Positions 1 through 9,126 are shown, counted from the first letter of the stretch. The stretch is 64,000 nucleotides of DNA from Gimesia alba (GCF_007744675.1 NZ_CP036269.1:1999501-2063500); one strand, 5' to 3'. The notes: a model not told the origin generated them from the letters alone. Numbers and translations are program-made.

Positions 1-163
1 TACGTGTAATACTGTGTTTCGTTTGTACCATGTCCCAGATCCCCAGTAATGATAACGGGATCAGAGCCAGTAGTGGCCAGAAAAAATGAGGGTCTACCGC
101 GATTCCCAGGATGAAACTCAGGAAGGTCAGGATGACGGTCAGAATGAAAGCCAGATATCTCAT
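1..163 (-). CDS. FMN-binding glutamate synthase family protein (N-terminus only)
   Basis: Reading the minus strand from the ATG at 163 gives 54 residues with no stop before the window edge. The N-terminus is strongly hydrophobic, with two membrane stretches separated by the segment VDPHFF, and then reads GIWDMVQTKHSITR. This pattern (two N-terminal helices, then a D-x-x-Q-x-K-H-x-I-x-R turn) is what I recall for stand-alone GltB-like proteins that carry the FMN/Fe-S glutamate synthase central domain behind a membrane anchor. The catalytic domain lies outside the window, so the call rests on the N-terminal signature alone. It follows the cytochrome b gene by 66 bases on the same strand and may be the last gene of the respiratory operon. 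Confidence 0.6.
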   Translation of the reverse strand, partial: MRYLAFILTVILTFLSFILGIAVDPHFFWPLLALIPLSLLGIWDMVQTKHSITR

Positions 164-229
164 TGAATTCACCAGTCGGGGCAATGAAAAATGGGTTTAA
201 CAGAATTGAAAAGCACCAAATCAGGTCGT

Positions 230-1666
230 TCAGGGAGTTGTACTCTTAGGATTCTCCGGTTCTTTTTCAACTCCCCGGGTTAAGAGGAAATCGACGACGA
301 GCTGTAACTCACTGTCTGAAATCGAACTGGCAAACGCCGGCATATTGTGACCACCGTTATTAATTCGGATGATGAGATCATCACGTGTCAGCAGTTTGCC
401 GATTTCAGTCAATTCGGGGCCGCGATGACCTCCGTAGCCGCCGATATCATGGCAGTACAGACAACCTTTGATGTGCATTAACTTGGCGCCTTCGGCCAGC
501 GGACCATGATCGGTGCCCACAACGGACGCCGGTAATTCTTTCACGCCAAAATCGGGTGACCAGGGTTTTTTGTATCCATAAATGGTGAGTACAAGAAATG
601 CTACGAATCCAAAGATCACAGTGCCGCCGGCCCAGGGACGTTTGGAGGGGGCGCGGTGTCCTTTATTCGAGATCAATGGCAGGAAAAATAAAACGATGAA
701 CCCGATCGTCGGTACTCCCAGAATCACCCAGGTTTCGAGTTGAGGCGGGAGTAATGAGAGCACGGCAAAGTACCAGAGGAAATACCAGTCTGGCAGCGGG
801 TTAGCATTGATGCTACTGGGATTGGGAGGCGGATCGAGGGCCGGAGGTCCCAGAAAGATCGAACAGCCGAGAATGACGCCGACAATCAGCGTGGAAAAAA
901 TCATATCTCGCCACATGGCGTCGGGCCAGAAAGGGACTCCCGTTTTATGAATTCGTTTTTCGTAGGCTTCTTTGTAAGTTTCCGGGTCGACGGGGTCGTT
1001 GACATCAGGCATTTCTGAAATGCCGTGCCGCATGATCAACAGCATATGCAGGCCGATCCCGGCAAAGATCAGCGCCGGCATGATGAAGACGTGCATCGCA
1101 AAGAAGCGGGTGATGGTCGAACCGCCGACGGTCTCGCCGCCGAGAATAAAATGTGCCAGTGTGGGGCCGATGATGGGAGTTCTGCCCGCCATTTCTGCAG
1201 CGACGGTGACCGACCAGACACCGTTGGCATCCCAGCGTAAGAGCTGTCCGGTAAAGGCCATGCCCAGCACAACGAACAGCAGTACGACGCCGCTCATCCA
1301 GTTCATTTCGCGCGGATATTTATAGGTGGCATGCATATAAACCTGCACCATATGGATCACGGCCATCATGACCATTGCCGAGGCGCCGTAGTAATGCATG
1401 CCCCGCAGAATGCTTCCCAGGGGGGCGGTATCGGTGATGTATTTTAAACTTTGATAGGTTTCTTCACCGCCGGGCACATAGGACATGGCCAGGCAGACTC
1501 CGGTGAAGACTTGTACGATGAAGGCACAGAGCGTTGCACTTCCGAAGATGTACCACCAACGCGCATTGTCGGGCACCAGATGCACCATCAGCGGGACAAT
1601 GTAATCGGAAAAACCAATTCGATTGTCGATCCAGTTCCAGGTTCGAGTCACAAAGTTATTACTCAT
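230..1666 (-). CDS. Cytochrome b (b6-type) with fused C-terminal cytochrome c domain
   Basis: Membrane core of a quinol:cytochrome c reductase, 478 residues. The N-terminal half carries both heme-b histidine pairs: His91/His105 with 13 residues between and His192/His207 with 14 between. The 14-residue spacing is the cytochrome b6 rather than the bc1 pattern. The quinol-site motif appears as PDWYF (PEWY in most relatives) near residue 290, in the subunit-IV-like C-terminal helices. After the last helix (near residue 365) comes a periplasmic c-type domain with a CLYCH heme site near residue 405 and a plausible methionine ligand in the NMPAF segment. The three parts (b6, subunit IV, cyt c) are therefore one polypeptide. 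It lies 34 bases downstream of the Rieske gene on the same strand. The family call is very secure. Confidence 0.95.
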   Translation of the reverse strand: MSNNFVTRTWNWIDNRIGFSDYIVPLMVHLVPDNARWWYIFGSATLCAFIVQVFTGVCLAMSYVPGGEETYQSLKYITDTAPLGSILRGMHYYGASAMVMMAVIHMVQVYMHATYKYPREMNWMSGVVLLFVVLGMAFTGQLLRWDANGVWSVTVAAEMAGRTPIIGPTLAHFILGGETVGGSTITRFFAMHVFIMPALIFAGIGLHMLLIMRHGISEMPDVNDPVDPETYKEAYEKRIHKTGVPFWPDAMWRDMIFSTLIVGVILGCSIFLGPPALDPPPNPSSINANPLPDWYFLWYFAVLSLLPPQLETWVILGVPTIGFIVLFFLPLISNKGHRAPSKRPWAGGTVIFGFVAFLVLTIYGYKKPWSPDFGVKELPASVVGTDHGPLAEGAKLMHIKGCLYCHDIGGYGGHRGPELTEIGKLLTRDDLIIRINNGGHNMPAFASSISDSELQLVVDFLLTRGVEKEPENPKSTTP

Positions 1667-1700
1667 TCAGCCGGATACTCGCTTTTCATCAAAGGTGGTT

Positions 1701-2231
1701 TCAGGTCAACGTCGTTAATGTCAGCGGAGTGGGTTCGGTTTCGATTTCAACCAGGCCCTCACTAATGCGCACATTCAGTTTGTAGAGAGGTTCCGGCGGC
1801 GGTCCAGCTGCGACGGTTCCATCTTCGTAGTACACACCACCATGGCAGGGGCACATGAACAGTTTGGGATCGTCAACCCATCTGACGGGACAACCCAGGT
1901 GTCGGCAGTTAATGGAAAACGCGATAAATTCGGTTTCGCTGACGCGGCGGATCCAGGCACCTGCTTTGGCGGTAACACCGGCCCAGATCACAGGCGAAGG
2001 ATCTTCATATTGCACCAGTACAAAACCGCCGACCTTGAAGTCGTCCAGTTTGCCGACGGTTCTCCATTTATGTTTTGGTTTTCTGAAAATCGGTGCCAGT
2101 ACATATCCGACGCCGGGGATGGCGATCATGAAGCCGATAATCGTGCCTAAGATAACAGAGACGCGGGTCAGAAACGTTCTGCGCTTAAGCTGGCAGCAGG
2201 GTTGATCTGTGGGGGGCTGTTGGTCGCTCAC
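1701..2231 (-). CDS. Rieske 2Fe-2S protein of the cytochrome bc complex
   Basis: A 176-residue Rieske subunit that passes electrons from quinol to cytochrome c. One N-terminal membrane anchor (about residues 22-48) follows a KRRTF sequence suggestive of Tat-type insertion. The cluster boxes are CRHLGC (Cys109, His111, Cys114) and CPCHGG (Cys127, Cys129, His130), giving the four cluster ligands and the disulfide pair. The downstream GPPPEPL matches the proline loop of respiratory Rieske proteins. Its ATG overlaps the stop of the preceding small subunit gene by four bases, implying translational coupling. Confidence 0.95.
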   Translation of the reverse strand: MSDQQPPTDQPCCQLKRRTFLTRVSVILGTIIGFMIAIPGVGYVLAPIFRKPKHKWRTVGKLDDFKVGGFVLVQYEDPSPVIWAGVTAKAGAWIRRVSETEFIAFSINCRHLGCPVRWVDDPKLFMCPCHGGVYYEDGTVAAGPPPEPLYKLNVRISEGLVEIETEPTPLTLTTLT

Positions 2232-2443
2232 TTTGTTTCACTCCATGAACTATGAATCTCATGCATCCAGGACCAGACGGCACCCACAATGACCATGATG
2301 CCGATGACGGACATGCTCCAATGCGTCAGAATTCCCCAGCTCATGAACGTAATACCCATGGCGAGCGCGGCGGGAGCATAAGTGGGACGCATTTCCGGTT
2401 CTTCTGTTTGCTCTGTTTGAGACTCTGTTGATTCCGTACTCAT
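2228..2443 (-). CDS. Small two-helix oxidase subunit (COX4-like)
   Basis: A 71-residue protein with an acidic, Thr/Ser/Glu-rich N-terminal tail followed by two short hydrophobic segments (about residues 26-42 and 45-58) and the ending WMHEIHSSWSETK. Size, topology and position between CtaG and the Rieske gene fit the small subunit IV found in caa3 oxidase operons. Sequence similarity cannot be judged by eye, so the product name is inferred from context. It overlaps both neighbours by four bases (ATGA), which supports it being translated. Confidence 0.7.
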   Translation of the reverse strand: MSTESTESQTEQTEEPEMRPTYAPAALAMGITFMSWGILTHWSMSVIGIMVIVGAVWSWMHEIHSSWSETK

Positions 2444-3279
2444 TGACGCGCCTCCCGTAAAGAGCCCGTTGTTCCAGCGGTGTTTGGTGAAGCGATCTGT
2501 TCCATGTCAGCATACCAGCGTTTGAGAATGACCATGATCGCACTGACATAGAGTGAGCAGGGAGGGACCCACATTAACAGGCCTCCCAGTCGTTGGTCCA
2601 TTCCAGGAGTCAGTCCCTGATCGTAGAGCATATTCAGGATGCCTAACCGATCGACGGGGTTCGCAAATGCAGGGCAGACTGAAATGACAGTAAATGTGAT
2701 ATAGATGCCGAGCAGAGTGCATCCCAGGCAAGCTGAGAACAGATAAATCACTGCCTGCGATGATGGTAGATGGAACCGTTTCACAGGCGAAAAGATGGGC
2801 CACCAGAAGGCCAGTCCTGCCAGTAGAAATGTCGCATCACGAAAGATACCGAGCGCATAATTTTCAGTGGAAGCATTACAGAATGAAGGAACGTGCCAGA
2901 ACCACATCACGCCGAGGCCACTGAGCCATCCCAGAAACGGGACCGCCATCACACGACCTAAGCGGTTCATAAAGGGGTTGCGAAAGAGTTTTTCCATTGC
3001 TGTTTCAGAGAGGCTTAACAGAAGAAACAGGGGCACGATTAGTAGTAAGATCAAATGCTGAATGACGTGCGCGCTAAACAGGTAGCCGTCAGCCAGGACG
3101 CCGATCGGGGAGACATAGGCCATCGCCAGAGCAAACATGGCGAACACAAATGCCGCGATGCGTTTCCCTGAGGTTCCCTGATGAAACAGGAAATAGAGCC
3201 CGGCCAGGGGCAGGACCAGTAACCAGACTGGTGAATTCCATTTCCATAATTCGCTTGTCAGATCGAAATACGAACTCAT
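2440..3279 (-). CDS. ctaG: Cytochrome c oxidase assembly factor CtaG (caa3 type)
   Basis: Multi-pass membrane protein of 279 residues from the ATG at 3279. The open frame extends further upstream, but only inside the COX1-3 gene. The ATG at 3279 gives an exact ATGA overlap with the COX1-3 stop, as at the other junctions of this operon, so I chose it. Features typical of the caa3_CtaG family are the FSAHVIQHLILLLIVPLFLLL helix, the WFWHVPSF segment and a C-terminal GGLLMWVPP helix. The histidines in these helices are thought to take part in copper delivery to the oxidase in this family. The gene sits directly after the catalytic subunit it would serve. Confidence 0.9.
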   Translation of the reverse strand: MSSYFDLTSELWKWNSPVWLLVLPLAGLYFLFHQGTSGKRIAAFVFAMFALAMAYVSPIGVLADGYLFSAHVIQHLILLLIVPLFLLLSLSETAMEKLFRNPFMNRLGRVMAVPFLGWLSGLGVMWFWHVPSFCNASTENYALGIFRDATFLLAGLAFWWPIFSPVKRFHLPSSQAVIYLFSACLGCTLLGIYITFTVISVCPAFANPVDRLGILNMLYDQGLTPGMDQRLGGLLMWVPPCSLYVSAIMVILKRWYADMEQIASPNTAGTTGSLREARQ

Positions 3280-5504
3280 TGTAGAAGTCCCAGATAAATA
3301 ATTCCAAATACGGCCAGCCAGACCACATCCACAAAATGCCAATAGACGCCGACGGCACCGAAGACGTGTGTCTTACCGGGATTCAAACTCCCTTTGATGC
3401 CCATGATCAGCATGACACATAACGCGATCACACCTGCCGTCACGTGAATACCATGGAATCCGGTGACGGTGAAAAAGGTGGCCGAGAACAAGTCGGTATT
3501 AATGGTGATGTCATTCATCAACAGGCCCGTGTATTCCCAGGCCTGTCCTGCCAGGAAAGTGATTCCGAGTAGGATCGTCAAACTGAGTGAAAATACAAAT
3601 GCTGATTTCTTACCCGCCTTGAGAAATCGTTCGGCAATCCAGAATGTCACACTGCTGGAGATCAGGAACAGACTGAAGATTCCGGTCCGATTGACATCCA
3701 GTACGGAAGACGTCACAACTTCTTTCGAACGTGTGTTGAACACGACATATGCGATCAACAACAGGAGAAAGAACACCGCTTCCGAAGCGATGAAAGACCA
3801 GGCAGCCAGTTTCGGTAGATTCGGACGACGTCCTTTATCTTGCGGCGTCTTTTCCGTTTTCCAGTCTGCGTGCTCCGGGTGGTTCATATCCCAGACGGGG
3901 CGACGGCTTTTGATTTCTGGGAGGGACGTGAAGTTTTCCGGTGGAGGTGGTGACGTGGTGGCCCATTCCAGCGTGAAGGCATCCCAGGGATTATCGCCGG
4001 CGATTTTTCCGCGGAGTAAGCTGGCTCCGATATTCCAGAGAAAGACCAGTGTGCCGACCGCCATGAAGACCGCACCCAGTGAAGCGATTCCATTTAAGAG
4101 CGCCCAGCCAGGGTTGTCGGCATAGGTATAGACTCGCCGCGGCATGCCCATCATACCCAGGAAGTGCTGCACCATGAATGTCATATTAAAGCCCAGCACC
4201 CACAACCAGAACTGCATGATTCCCAGACGTTCATTCAGCATGCGGCCAGTCATCTTCGGGAACCAGTAATAAGTGGCTGAGAACAACGCAAACACAAGCC
4301 CGCCAATCAGCACATAATGAAAGTGAGCGACGACGAAATAGGTATCGGTCAACTGCCAGTCGATGGGGACGGCGGCGAACATGATCCCCGTTAAGCCACC
4401 GATCACAAACTGCAGCAGAAAGCCTACTGCGAAGTGCATTGCCGTGTTGAATTGAAGTTCCCCGCCCCAGAGCGTGGCAGTCCAGTTGAAGACCTTGATA
4501 CCGGTCGGAATGGCAATCAGCAGAGAACCGACGGCAAAAAAGATGTCGGCATACATTCCCAGGCCCACAGCAAACATATGGTGTGCCCAGACGCCGTATC
4601 CCAGGAGGACGATGGCGACTGATGAGGCAGCTACGAACGTGTAGCCGTAAATTGGTTTTCGAGAAAAGACGGGGATGACTTCAGAGATCATTCCGAAGCC
4701 TGGTAAGATCAGAATATAAACTTCGGGGTGTCCGAAGATCCAGAAGTAGTGTTGCCAGAGCACGGCGGAACCGCCGCGCGTCGGATCAAAAAATGCGGAA
4801 CCGAGCCAGCGGTCGATTAACAACATCGCCAGTGCCGAGTTGAGGGCCGGCAAGGCCAGGATGATCAGAATCGCCTGCATCAGCATCATCCAGACGAACA
4901 GCGGAACCCGTTGTAAACTCATTCCCGGTGCCCGCAAACTGACAATCGTGGCAAAAATATTGATCGCTCCGGAAACAGAGCCGATACCCATGATTAACAG
5001 GCCGATGATCCAGTAGTCCACACCTTGCAGTGAGCTGTAGGCTTTGGTCGAGAGTGGGACATAACTGAACCAGCCCGCGTTGGGCGCCGATCCGGTCAAG
5101 AAGCTGAAGTGCAGCAGCAAGCCGCCAAAAAACAGCATCCAGAACCCGAATGCATTCAGGCGGGGAAACGCCACATCGCGGGCGCCGACCATCAGGGGAA
5201 CGAAATAATTGGCAAAGCCGGTCAGTACGGGCATCCCCACCAGGAAGACCATTGTAGTACCATGCATGGTAAACAGCTGATTGAACATTTCTGGTGAGAG
5301 AAATGTATTATTGGGGAATGCCAGCTGGATTCGCATCAGTAGCGCTTCAAAGCCGCCAACTGCGAGATAAAATACGGCGGTCAGGATATACATGATGCCG
5401 ATACGCTTATGATCGAGCGTGCTGACCCAATCCAGCATCGGGGTCGGAGTGACCCGGGGCTCGAGTGATGTCAGTTCAGATTGATCGATGGATCCTGTCG
5501 TCAC
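3276..5504 (-). CDS. ctaD: Fused cytochrome c oxidase subunits I and III
   Basis: 742 residues. The first 510 or so form a heme-copper oxidase subunit I: low-spin heme ligand His81 in TMHGTTM, the Cu-B/proton-path motif GHPEVY (His259, Glu261) and the paired histidines in VVAHFHYVL. The Glu in GHPEVY marks an A1-type enzyme. A hydrophilic linker of about 50 residues rich in Pro and Lys leads to a second domain starting near residue 565 (WSFIASEAVFFLLLLIAY), which is subunit III with its HGIHVTAG and YWHFVDVVW motifs. Subunit I and III fusions are known in caa3 oxidases, for example in Thermus. The gene overlaps COX2 upstream and ctaG downstream by ATGA. Confidence 0.95.
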   Translation of the reverse strand: MTTGSIDQSELTSLEPRVTPTPMLDWVSTLDHKRIGIMYILTAVFYLAVGGFEALLMRIQLAFPNNTFLSPEMFNQLFTMHGTTMVFLVGMPVLTGFANYFVPLMVGARDVAFPRLNAFGFWMLFFGGLLLHFSFLTGSAPNAGWFSYVPLSTKAYSSLQGVDYWIIGLLIMGIGSVSGAINIFATIVSLRAPGMSLQRVPLFVWMMLMQAILIILALPALNSALAMLLIDRWLGSAFFDPTRGGSAVLWQHYFWIFGHPEVYILILPGFGMISEVIPVFSRKPIYGYTFVAASSVAIVLLGYGVWAHHMFAVGLGMYADIFFAVGSLLIAIPTGIKVFNWTATLWGGELQFNTAMHFAVGFLLQFVIGGLTGIMFAAVPIDWQLTDTYFVVAHFHYVLIGGLVFALFSATYYWFPKMTGRMLNERLGIMQFWLWVLGFNMTFMVQHFLGMMGMPRRVYTYADNPGWALLNGIASLGAVFMAVGTLVFLWNIGASLLRGKIAGDNPWDAFTLEWATTSPPPPENFTSLPEIKSRRPVWDMNHPEHADWKTEKTPQDKGRRPNLPKLAAWSFIASEAVFFLLLLIAYVVFNTRSKEVVTSSVLDVNRTGIFSLFLISSSVTFWIAERFLKAGKKSAFVFSLSLTILLGITFLAGQAWEYTGLLMNDITINTDLFSATFFTVTGFHGIHVTAGVIALCVMLIMGIKGSLNPGKTHVFGAVGVYWHFVDVVWLAVFGIIYLGLLQ

Positions 5505-6466
5505 TTGAGTGTCTCCAGGTAGGCTACGAGTTGTTTGATATGCTCATCACTCAGCTTGAAGTTGGGCATTTTACATCCTGGTTTGAGGGCTTGCGGATCT
5601 TTCAGCCACAATGCCAGGTTTTCCGGTGAATTCTCGATGACCCCGGCGCCAATTTCTTTGCGGCGGGCGAAGTGGGTCAAATCGGGGCCAATGGTCGCTT
5701 TGGCAGGAGTTCCATAAATCGTATGGCACTGCGGACAGGTTGCATTAAAAAAGTACTCTTTCCCGGCAGAGGCCAGAGGGGATAGTAGTTTGGGTTGTTT
5801 CGTGGCGAGTTTTTCACTGGCCACCCACTTGTCAAACTCGGCATCCGAGACGGCATACACTTTAAAGTTCATCCAGGCATGTTGCGCGCCGCAGTATTCG
5901 GAACAGCGCCCCTGATAGGAGCCTGGTTCGCTGGCTTGGAGCCAGATGTAGTTTTCGCGACCGGGAATCGCGTCAATCTTTCGGCCCAGTTGCGGAACCC
6001 AGAAGCAGTGGATCACGTCAGCAGAAGAAACCTGCACGCGCAGTTTTTTATTTTTGTCAGCCGGGATGTAAATCTCATTGGCGGAGATCACACCTGATTT
6101 GGGATATTTGACTTCCCACCACCATTGATGGCCCGTCACAATCAGATCGACGTCTGTATTCTCTGTCTGTCCGTCGGGATTGATTTTGGGAAACGCATTG
6201 AGTGTGATAACCAGATGGGCGCTGATCGCTACCAGCCAGATGACGATGACCACAGGACCGACCATCCAGTAGATTTCGGCTTTTTCACTACCAAAGTCCT
6301 GATCGGGTAAAGTCTCTTTGCGCCGTCCGCGTGAAATCGCGACCAGGATTAAACCCGCCACGATAGCAAAGATAATGGCACTGATAAGTAAAACCTGAAG
6401 AAAGAGATTGTTAATGGCCTCTGCCTGCGGAGACGCGGGGTCAAGAACAGGAATCACAGAGTTCAT
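5501..6466 (-). CDS. ctaC: Cytochrome c oxidase subunit II with fused cytochrome c (caa3)
   Basis: 321 residues from the ATG at 6466. The frame can be extended to a TTG at 6493, but the ATG start places the first helix normally. Two membrane hairpin helices (about 20-45 and 66-90) precede a cupredoxin domain with all CuA ligands: His153, Cys188, Glu190, Cys192, His196 and Met199 in CSEYCGAQHAWM, plus the aromatic GHQWWWEV entry patch. A C-terminal class I cytochrome c domain has CPQCH at 244-248 and a Met ligand in GCKMPNF. This is the electron-entry subunit of a caa3 oxidase that carries its own cytochrome c. It is the first gene of the operon. Confidence 0.95.
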   Translation of the reverse strand: MNSVIPVLDPASPQAEAINNLFLQVLLISAIIFAIVAGLILVAISRGRRKETLPDQDFGSEKAEIYWMVGPVVIVIWLVAISAHLVITLNAFPKINPDGQTENTDVDLIVTGHQWWWEVKYPKSGVISANEIYIPADKNKKLRVQVSSADVIHCFWVPQLGRKIDAIPGRENYIWLQASEPGSYQGRCSEYCGAQHAWMNFKVYAVSDAEFDKWVASEKLATKQPKLLSPLASAGKEYFFNATCPQCHTIYGTPAKATIGPDLTHFARRKEIGAGVIENSPENLALWLKDPQALKPGCKMPNFKLSDEHIKQLVAYLETLK

Positions 6467-6541
6467 AATCAATGCCTGGAATCTGATATTCAAAGAGGTT
6501 TACTTCGCACTGAGAGAGCAGCTAAGTCTGATTGGATACGT

Positions 6542-6569
6542 AGTATAGTGCAATAGTCTGATTAGTGAA
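6542..6569 (-). promoter_or_regulatory. Candidate promoter of the respiratory operon
   Basis: On the minus strand TTCACT (6569-6564) and TATACT (6547-6542) lie 16 bases apart, close to sigma-70 -35/-10 elements, and would give a leader of roughly 70 bases before the COX2 ATG. The stretch 6540-6660 is the AT-rich part of the 306-base gap upstream of the operon. The -35 match is weak, so this is only a candidate. Confidence 0.3.
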
Positions 6570-6772
6570 TGTGAATTGATCAATTTCTATTAAGAAAAAA
6601 ATGGGCAGGAACACAAAACTATCAAACAGATAGAACCCAGATAAACTATTTTACCTAAGTAGAGATGGAAAGGGGGCGCTGTCTTCATTTCCATCGTAAC
6701 GCGGCGCGCACAGACTTTAATTTAACAGGAAGTTCATCGACTGGTTTTCTGATCGCTGGTTCTGAATGCTGC

Positions 6773-7900
6773 TTACTGGAAAGCAGACGCAATCATATTC
6801 GACAATTGTACCAGGCGCCAGGGGGCTTTTGAGCGAATGGCGGTTGTCAGGATGATTGCAAAGCCATCACGGCGTCGATCCATCCAGACCATGGTTCCGG
6901 TCGCTCCTGTATGGCCGAAGACACTCCGGTCGAGCAGATTCCCCCAGCTTCCGGACTGACCGGGATGATTCAGTCGCCACCCCAGGCCCCACGGTTGTGA
7001 ACGGCGGATCGGTTCGGGCAGATCAGGATAATCGTTGAGCCGATTTGTGGTCGCCATTTCCATCATGGATCGAGAAAGCAGACGCTCGTCTTGCACTTTT
7101 CCATAATTCAGCATGCACTGGCAGATCACAGCCATATCTTCCGGTGCGATGAACATGCCACCCCAGGGAACTCCCAGATCCTGCCAGTAATCACTGTTCC
7201 AACCGAAATTCGAACCGATCTGGTATTCCGGCGTTTCCACACGTACCAGTCGTTCGCGCGGAAAGTCGCCACGCCCCAGCCAGGTACTTTGCAGACCGAG
7301 CGGCTTGATGATTTCGTCGCGCACATGTTGGGCGATTGTTTTTCTGGTGAGGCGCTGGACGATCTCTGCGACGATCAGTGTGCCCATGCTCTGATAGCTG
7401 AGTCCGGTTCCCGCTGGCTGGAAGAGAGGCACGGTGTCGTAGATGGCGCCGTGGATAAACTTGTCGAGTGGTGCCAGTGATTGCCGTAGCGCCACATTAT
7501 TGTCCAGCATGTCGGGCATGCCGGAAGTATGTGTAAACAGGTGATGCACGAGTATCGACTCTTTATGGTGTGCTGCGAAATCGGGAATATAATGCGTCAC
7601 CGGCAGACTGAGTACCAACTCGCCTCGTTCGACCAGTTTTAAGGCGCTCATGTAGACAATCGGTTTGGTGATGGATGCCAGCAGAAACATACCGTCGCGT
7701 CGTACGGGTTCGGCATTTTTTTCCGGTCCCTGTTTACCGAAGAATTGTGGCTCTACGATTTTTCCGTGGCGGCCGACAACAATTGCTGCTCCGGGCATGG
7801 TGCCTGCGTCGGTCCATTCTTTCAGTAGTTTTCCTGCCTGTTGCAGACGTTCTCCATCAAGGTCGATCTCCTGTGGTTTGACAAGGGGCAGTGAAGTCAT
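6773..7900 (-). CDS. Beta-lactamase-family serine hydrolase
   Basis: 375 residues from the ATG at 7900, chosen because CAGAGGA precedes it and the longer open frame to 8011 runs into the divergent gene. The fold is the class C beta-lactamase/D-aminopeptidase/esterase family (PF00144). The catalytic SITK (Ser-x-x-Lys) lies near residue 75 in LLASITKPIVYM, the Tyr motif is YQS near residue 167, and HTGATG near the C-terminus replaces the Lys-Thr-Gly triad. No signal peptide is visible, so it is probably cytoplasmic and more likely an esterase or peptidase than an antibiotic-resistance enzyme. The substrate cannot be told from sequence. Confidence 0.85.
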   Translation of the reverse strand: MTSLPLVKPQEIDLDGERLQQAGKLLKEWTDAGTMPGAAIVVGRHGKIVEPQFFGKQGPEKNAEPVRRDGMFLLASITKPIVYMSALKLVERGELVLSLPVTHYIPDFAAHHKESILVHHLFTHTSGMPDMLDNNVALRQSLAPLDKFIHGAIYDTVPLFQPAGTGLSYQSMGTLIVAEIVQRLTRKTIAQHVRDEIIKPLGLQSTWLGRGDFPRERLVRVETPEYQIGSNFGWNSDYWQDLGVPWGGMFIAPEDMAVICQCMLNYGKVQDERLLSRSMMEMATTNRLNDYPDLPEPIRRSQPWGLGWRLNHPGQSGSWGNLLDRSVFGHTGATGTMVWMDRRRDGFAIILTTAIRSKAPWRLVQLSNMIASAFQ

Positions 7901-8029
7901 AGGGGAAATCCTCTGAAAAGACGGTCTGTGTTGACTCTGGCGAACCCATTCACCATGATCGATATGATGGCGTTCGTCAAGCGATCGAGCGTTGACGCAA
8001 AGAACTTTCAATCAGACAAGGTCGAACTT

Positions 8030-9103
8030 ATGTTGAAACAATTGATTGCCATTCTGACGGTCTTTGTTCTGGGGCTGGGGATCACCGGTTTAAACGCTGC
8101 AGAGTTGCCTGATCGAAATGGAACCGTGTCAATTCAAACTCAGGAATGGCCGTTTCAGCCGGGACCTCGCTCGGTTAAAGTTTATATCTATTACCCGGGT
8201 AACAAACTGGAAAATGTGAACGCGGAGACGGGCTTGATGCTCAATCTGCATAACTGGGGTGGCACGAATACATCAGGTGCCGGGAACCCGGCGGTGCTCA
8301 CGAAAGAACTGAATGTGATTGCCATCTCAGTCGACTATCTGCAAAGCGGTTCCTGGAAAGAACAGGCAAAGACGGGGGCGCCCTATGATTATGGTTATCT
8401 GCAGTCGATTGATGCGTTACGGGCGCTGTCGTATGTGTATCATGGGTTACAGGAGAAGCAGATTCCGTTCAATTCAAAACGCATCTATTCCACCGGCGGT
8501 TCGGGGGGCGGGAATGTTACGCTGATGTGCAATAAATTCGCACCGCATACCTTTACGTGTGTGATTGATATCTGCGGCATGCCGCGACTTTCAGATGATA
8601 TCGCGTTTCATTTACCCGGTGGCAGTAGCCTGAATGCCCGTTATAGTCAGGACAAAAACGCAAAGAATTATCTCACCCCGGGCGCACAGGAGATTCGATA
8701 TATCGGCAATCCTGAGCATTTAAAATTAATGAAAGACCAGGGGCACGCGACAAAGATCATCGTCATTCATGGTACGGGAGATACCACTTGTCCGTATGCC
8801 GATGCGAAAGCGATGGTTCAAAATATGAAAGCCGCACAACTGGATGTCGAAGCGAAATTTGTTACGCCCGCGGACATTGATAATGTCGTTTTTACAAACA
8901 CCGGCCATTCACTCGGCGATCGCACGAAGATGATGATCAAATACGGCGGAGAATATGCGATTCCCGGACGTGAAAAATTTCGTCTGCGTACGACTCCCAC
9001 CGATTTTGAATTGAAGCAGGACGTGATTTATCCGACTTCCGACGGACGCTATGTGATCTCGTATGCAGACGGCGTACCAACGATCCGTTTTGAATCCAAG
9101 TGA
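8030..9103 (+). CDS. Secreted alpha/beta hydrolase (DUF2920/S9-like)
   Basis: 357 residues from the ATG at 8030, which gives a clean signal peptide (MLKQLIAILTVFVLGLGITG, cleaved near NAAE). The upstream in-frame starts to 7928 would add an unlikely tail. The mature protein has the alpha/beta-hydrolase order: an early LMLNLHNWGG oxyanion region, a nucleophile elbow GGSGGG near residue 156, an Asp in GTGDTTCPYADA and a His in TNTGHSLGD near the end. The layout resembles DUF2920 or prolyl-oligopeptidase-like esterases; I cannot decide the family. It is divergent from the serine hydrolase, with about 130 bases shared between the two starts. Confidence 0.8.
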   Translation: MLKQLIAILTVFVLGLGITGLNAAELPDRNGTVSIQTQEWPFQPGPRSVKVYIYYPGNKLENVNAETGLMLNLHNWGGTNTSGAGNPAVLTKELNVIAISVDYLQSGSWKEQAKTGAPYDYGYLQSIDALRALSYVYHGLQEKQIPFNSKRIYSTGGSGGGNVTLMCNKFAPHTFTCVIDICGMPRLSDDIAFHLPGGSSLNARYSQDKNAKNYLTPGAQEIRYIGNPEHLKLMKDQGHATKIIVIHGTGDTTCPYADAKAMVQNMKAAQLDVEAKFVTPADIDNVVFTNTGHSLGDRTKMMIKYGGEYAIPGREKFRLRTTPTDFELKQDVIYPTSDGRYVISYADGVPTIRFESK

Positions 9104-9126
9104 TTTTGATTACCTGCGGTGTGAAA

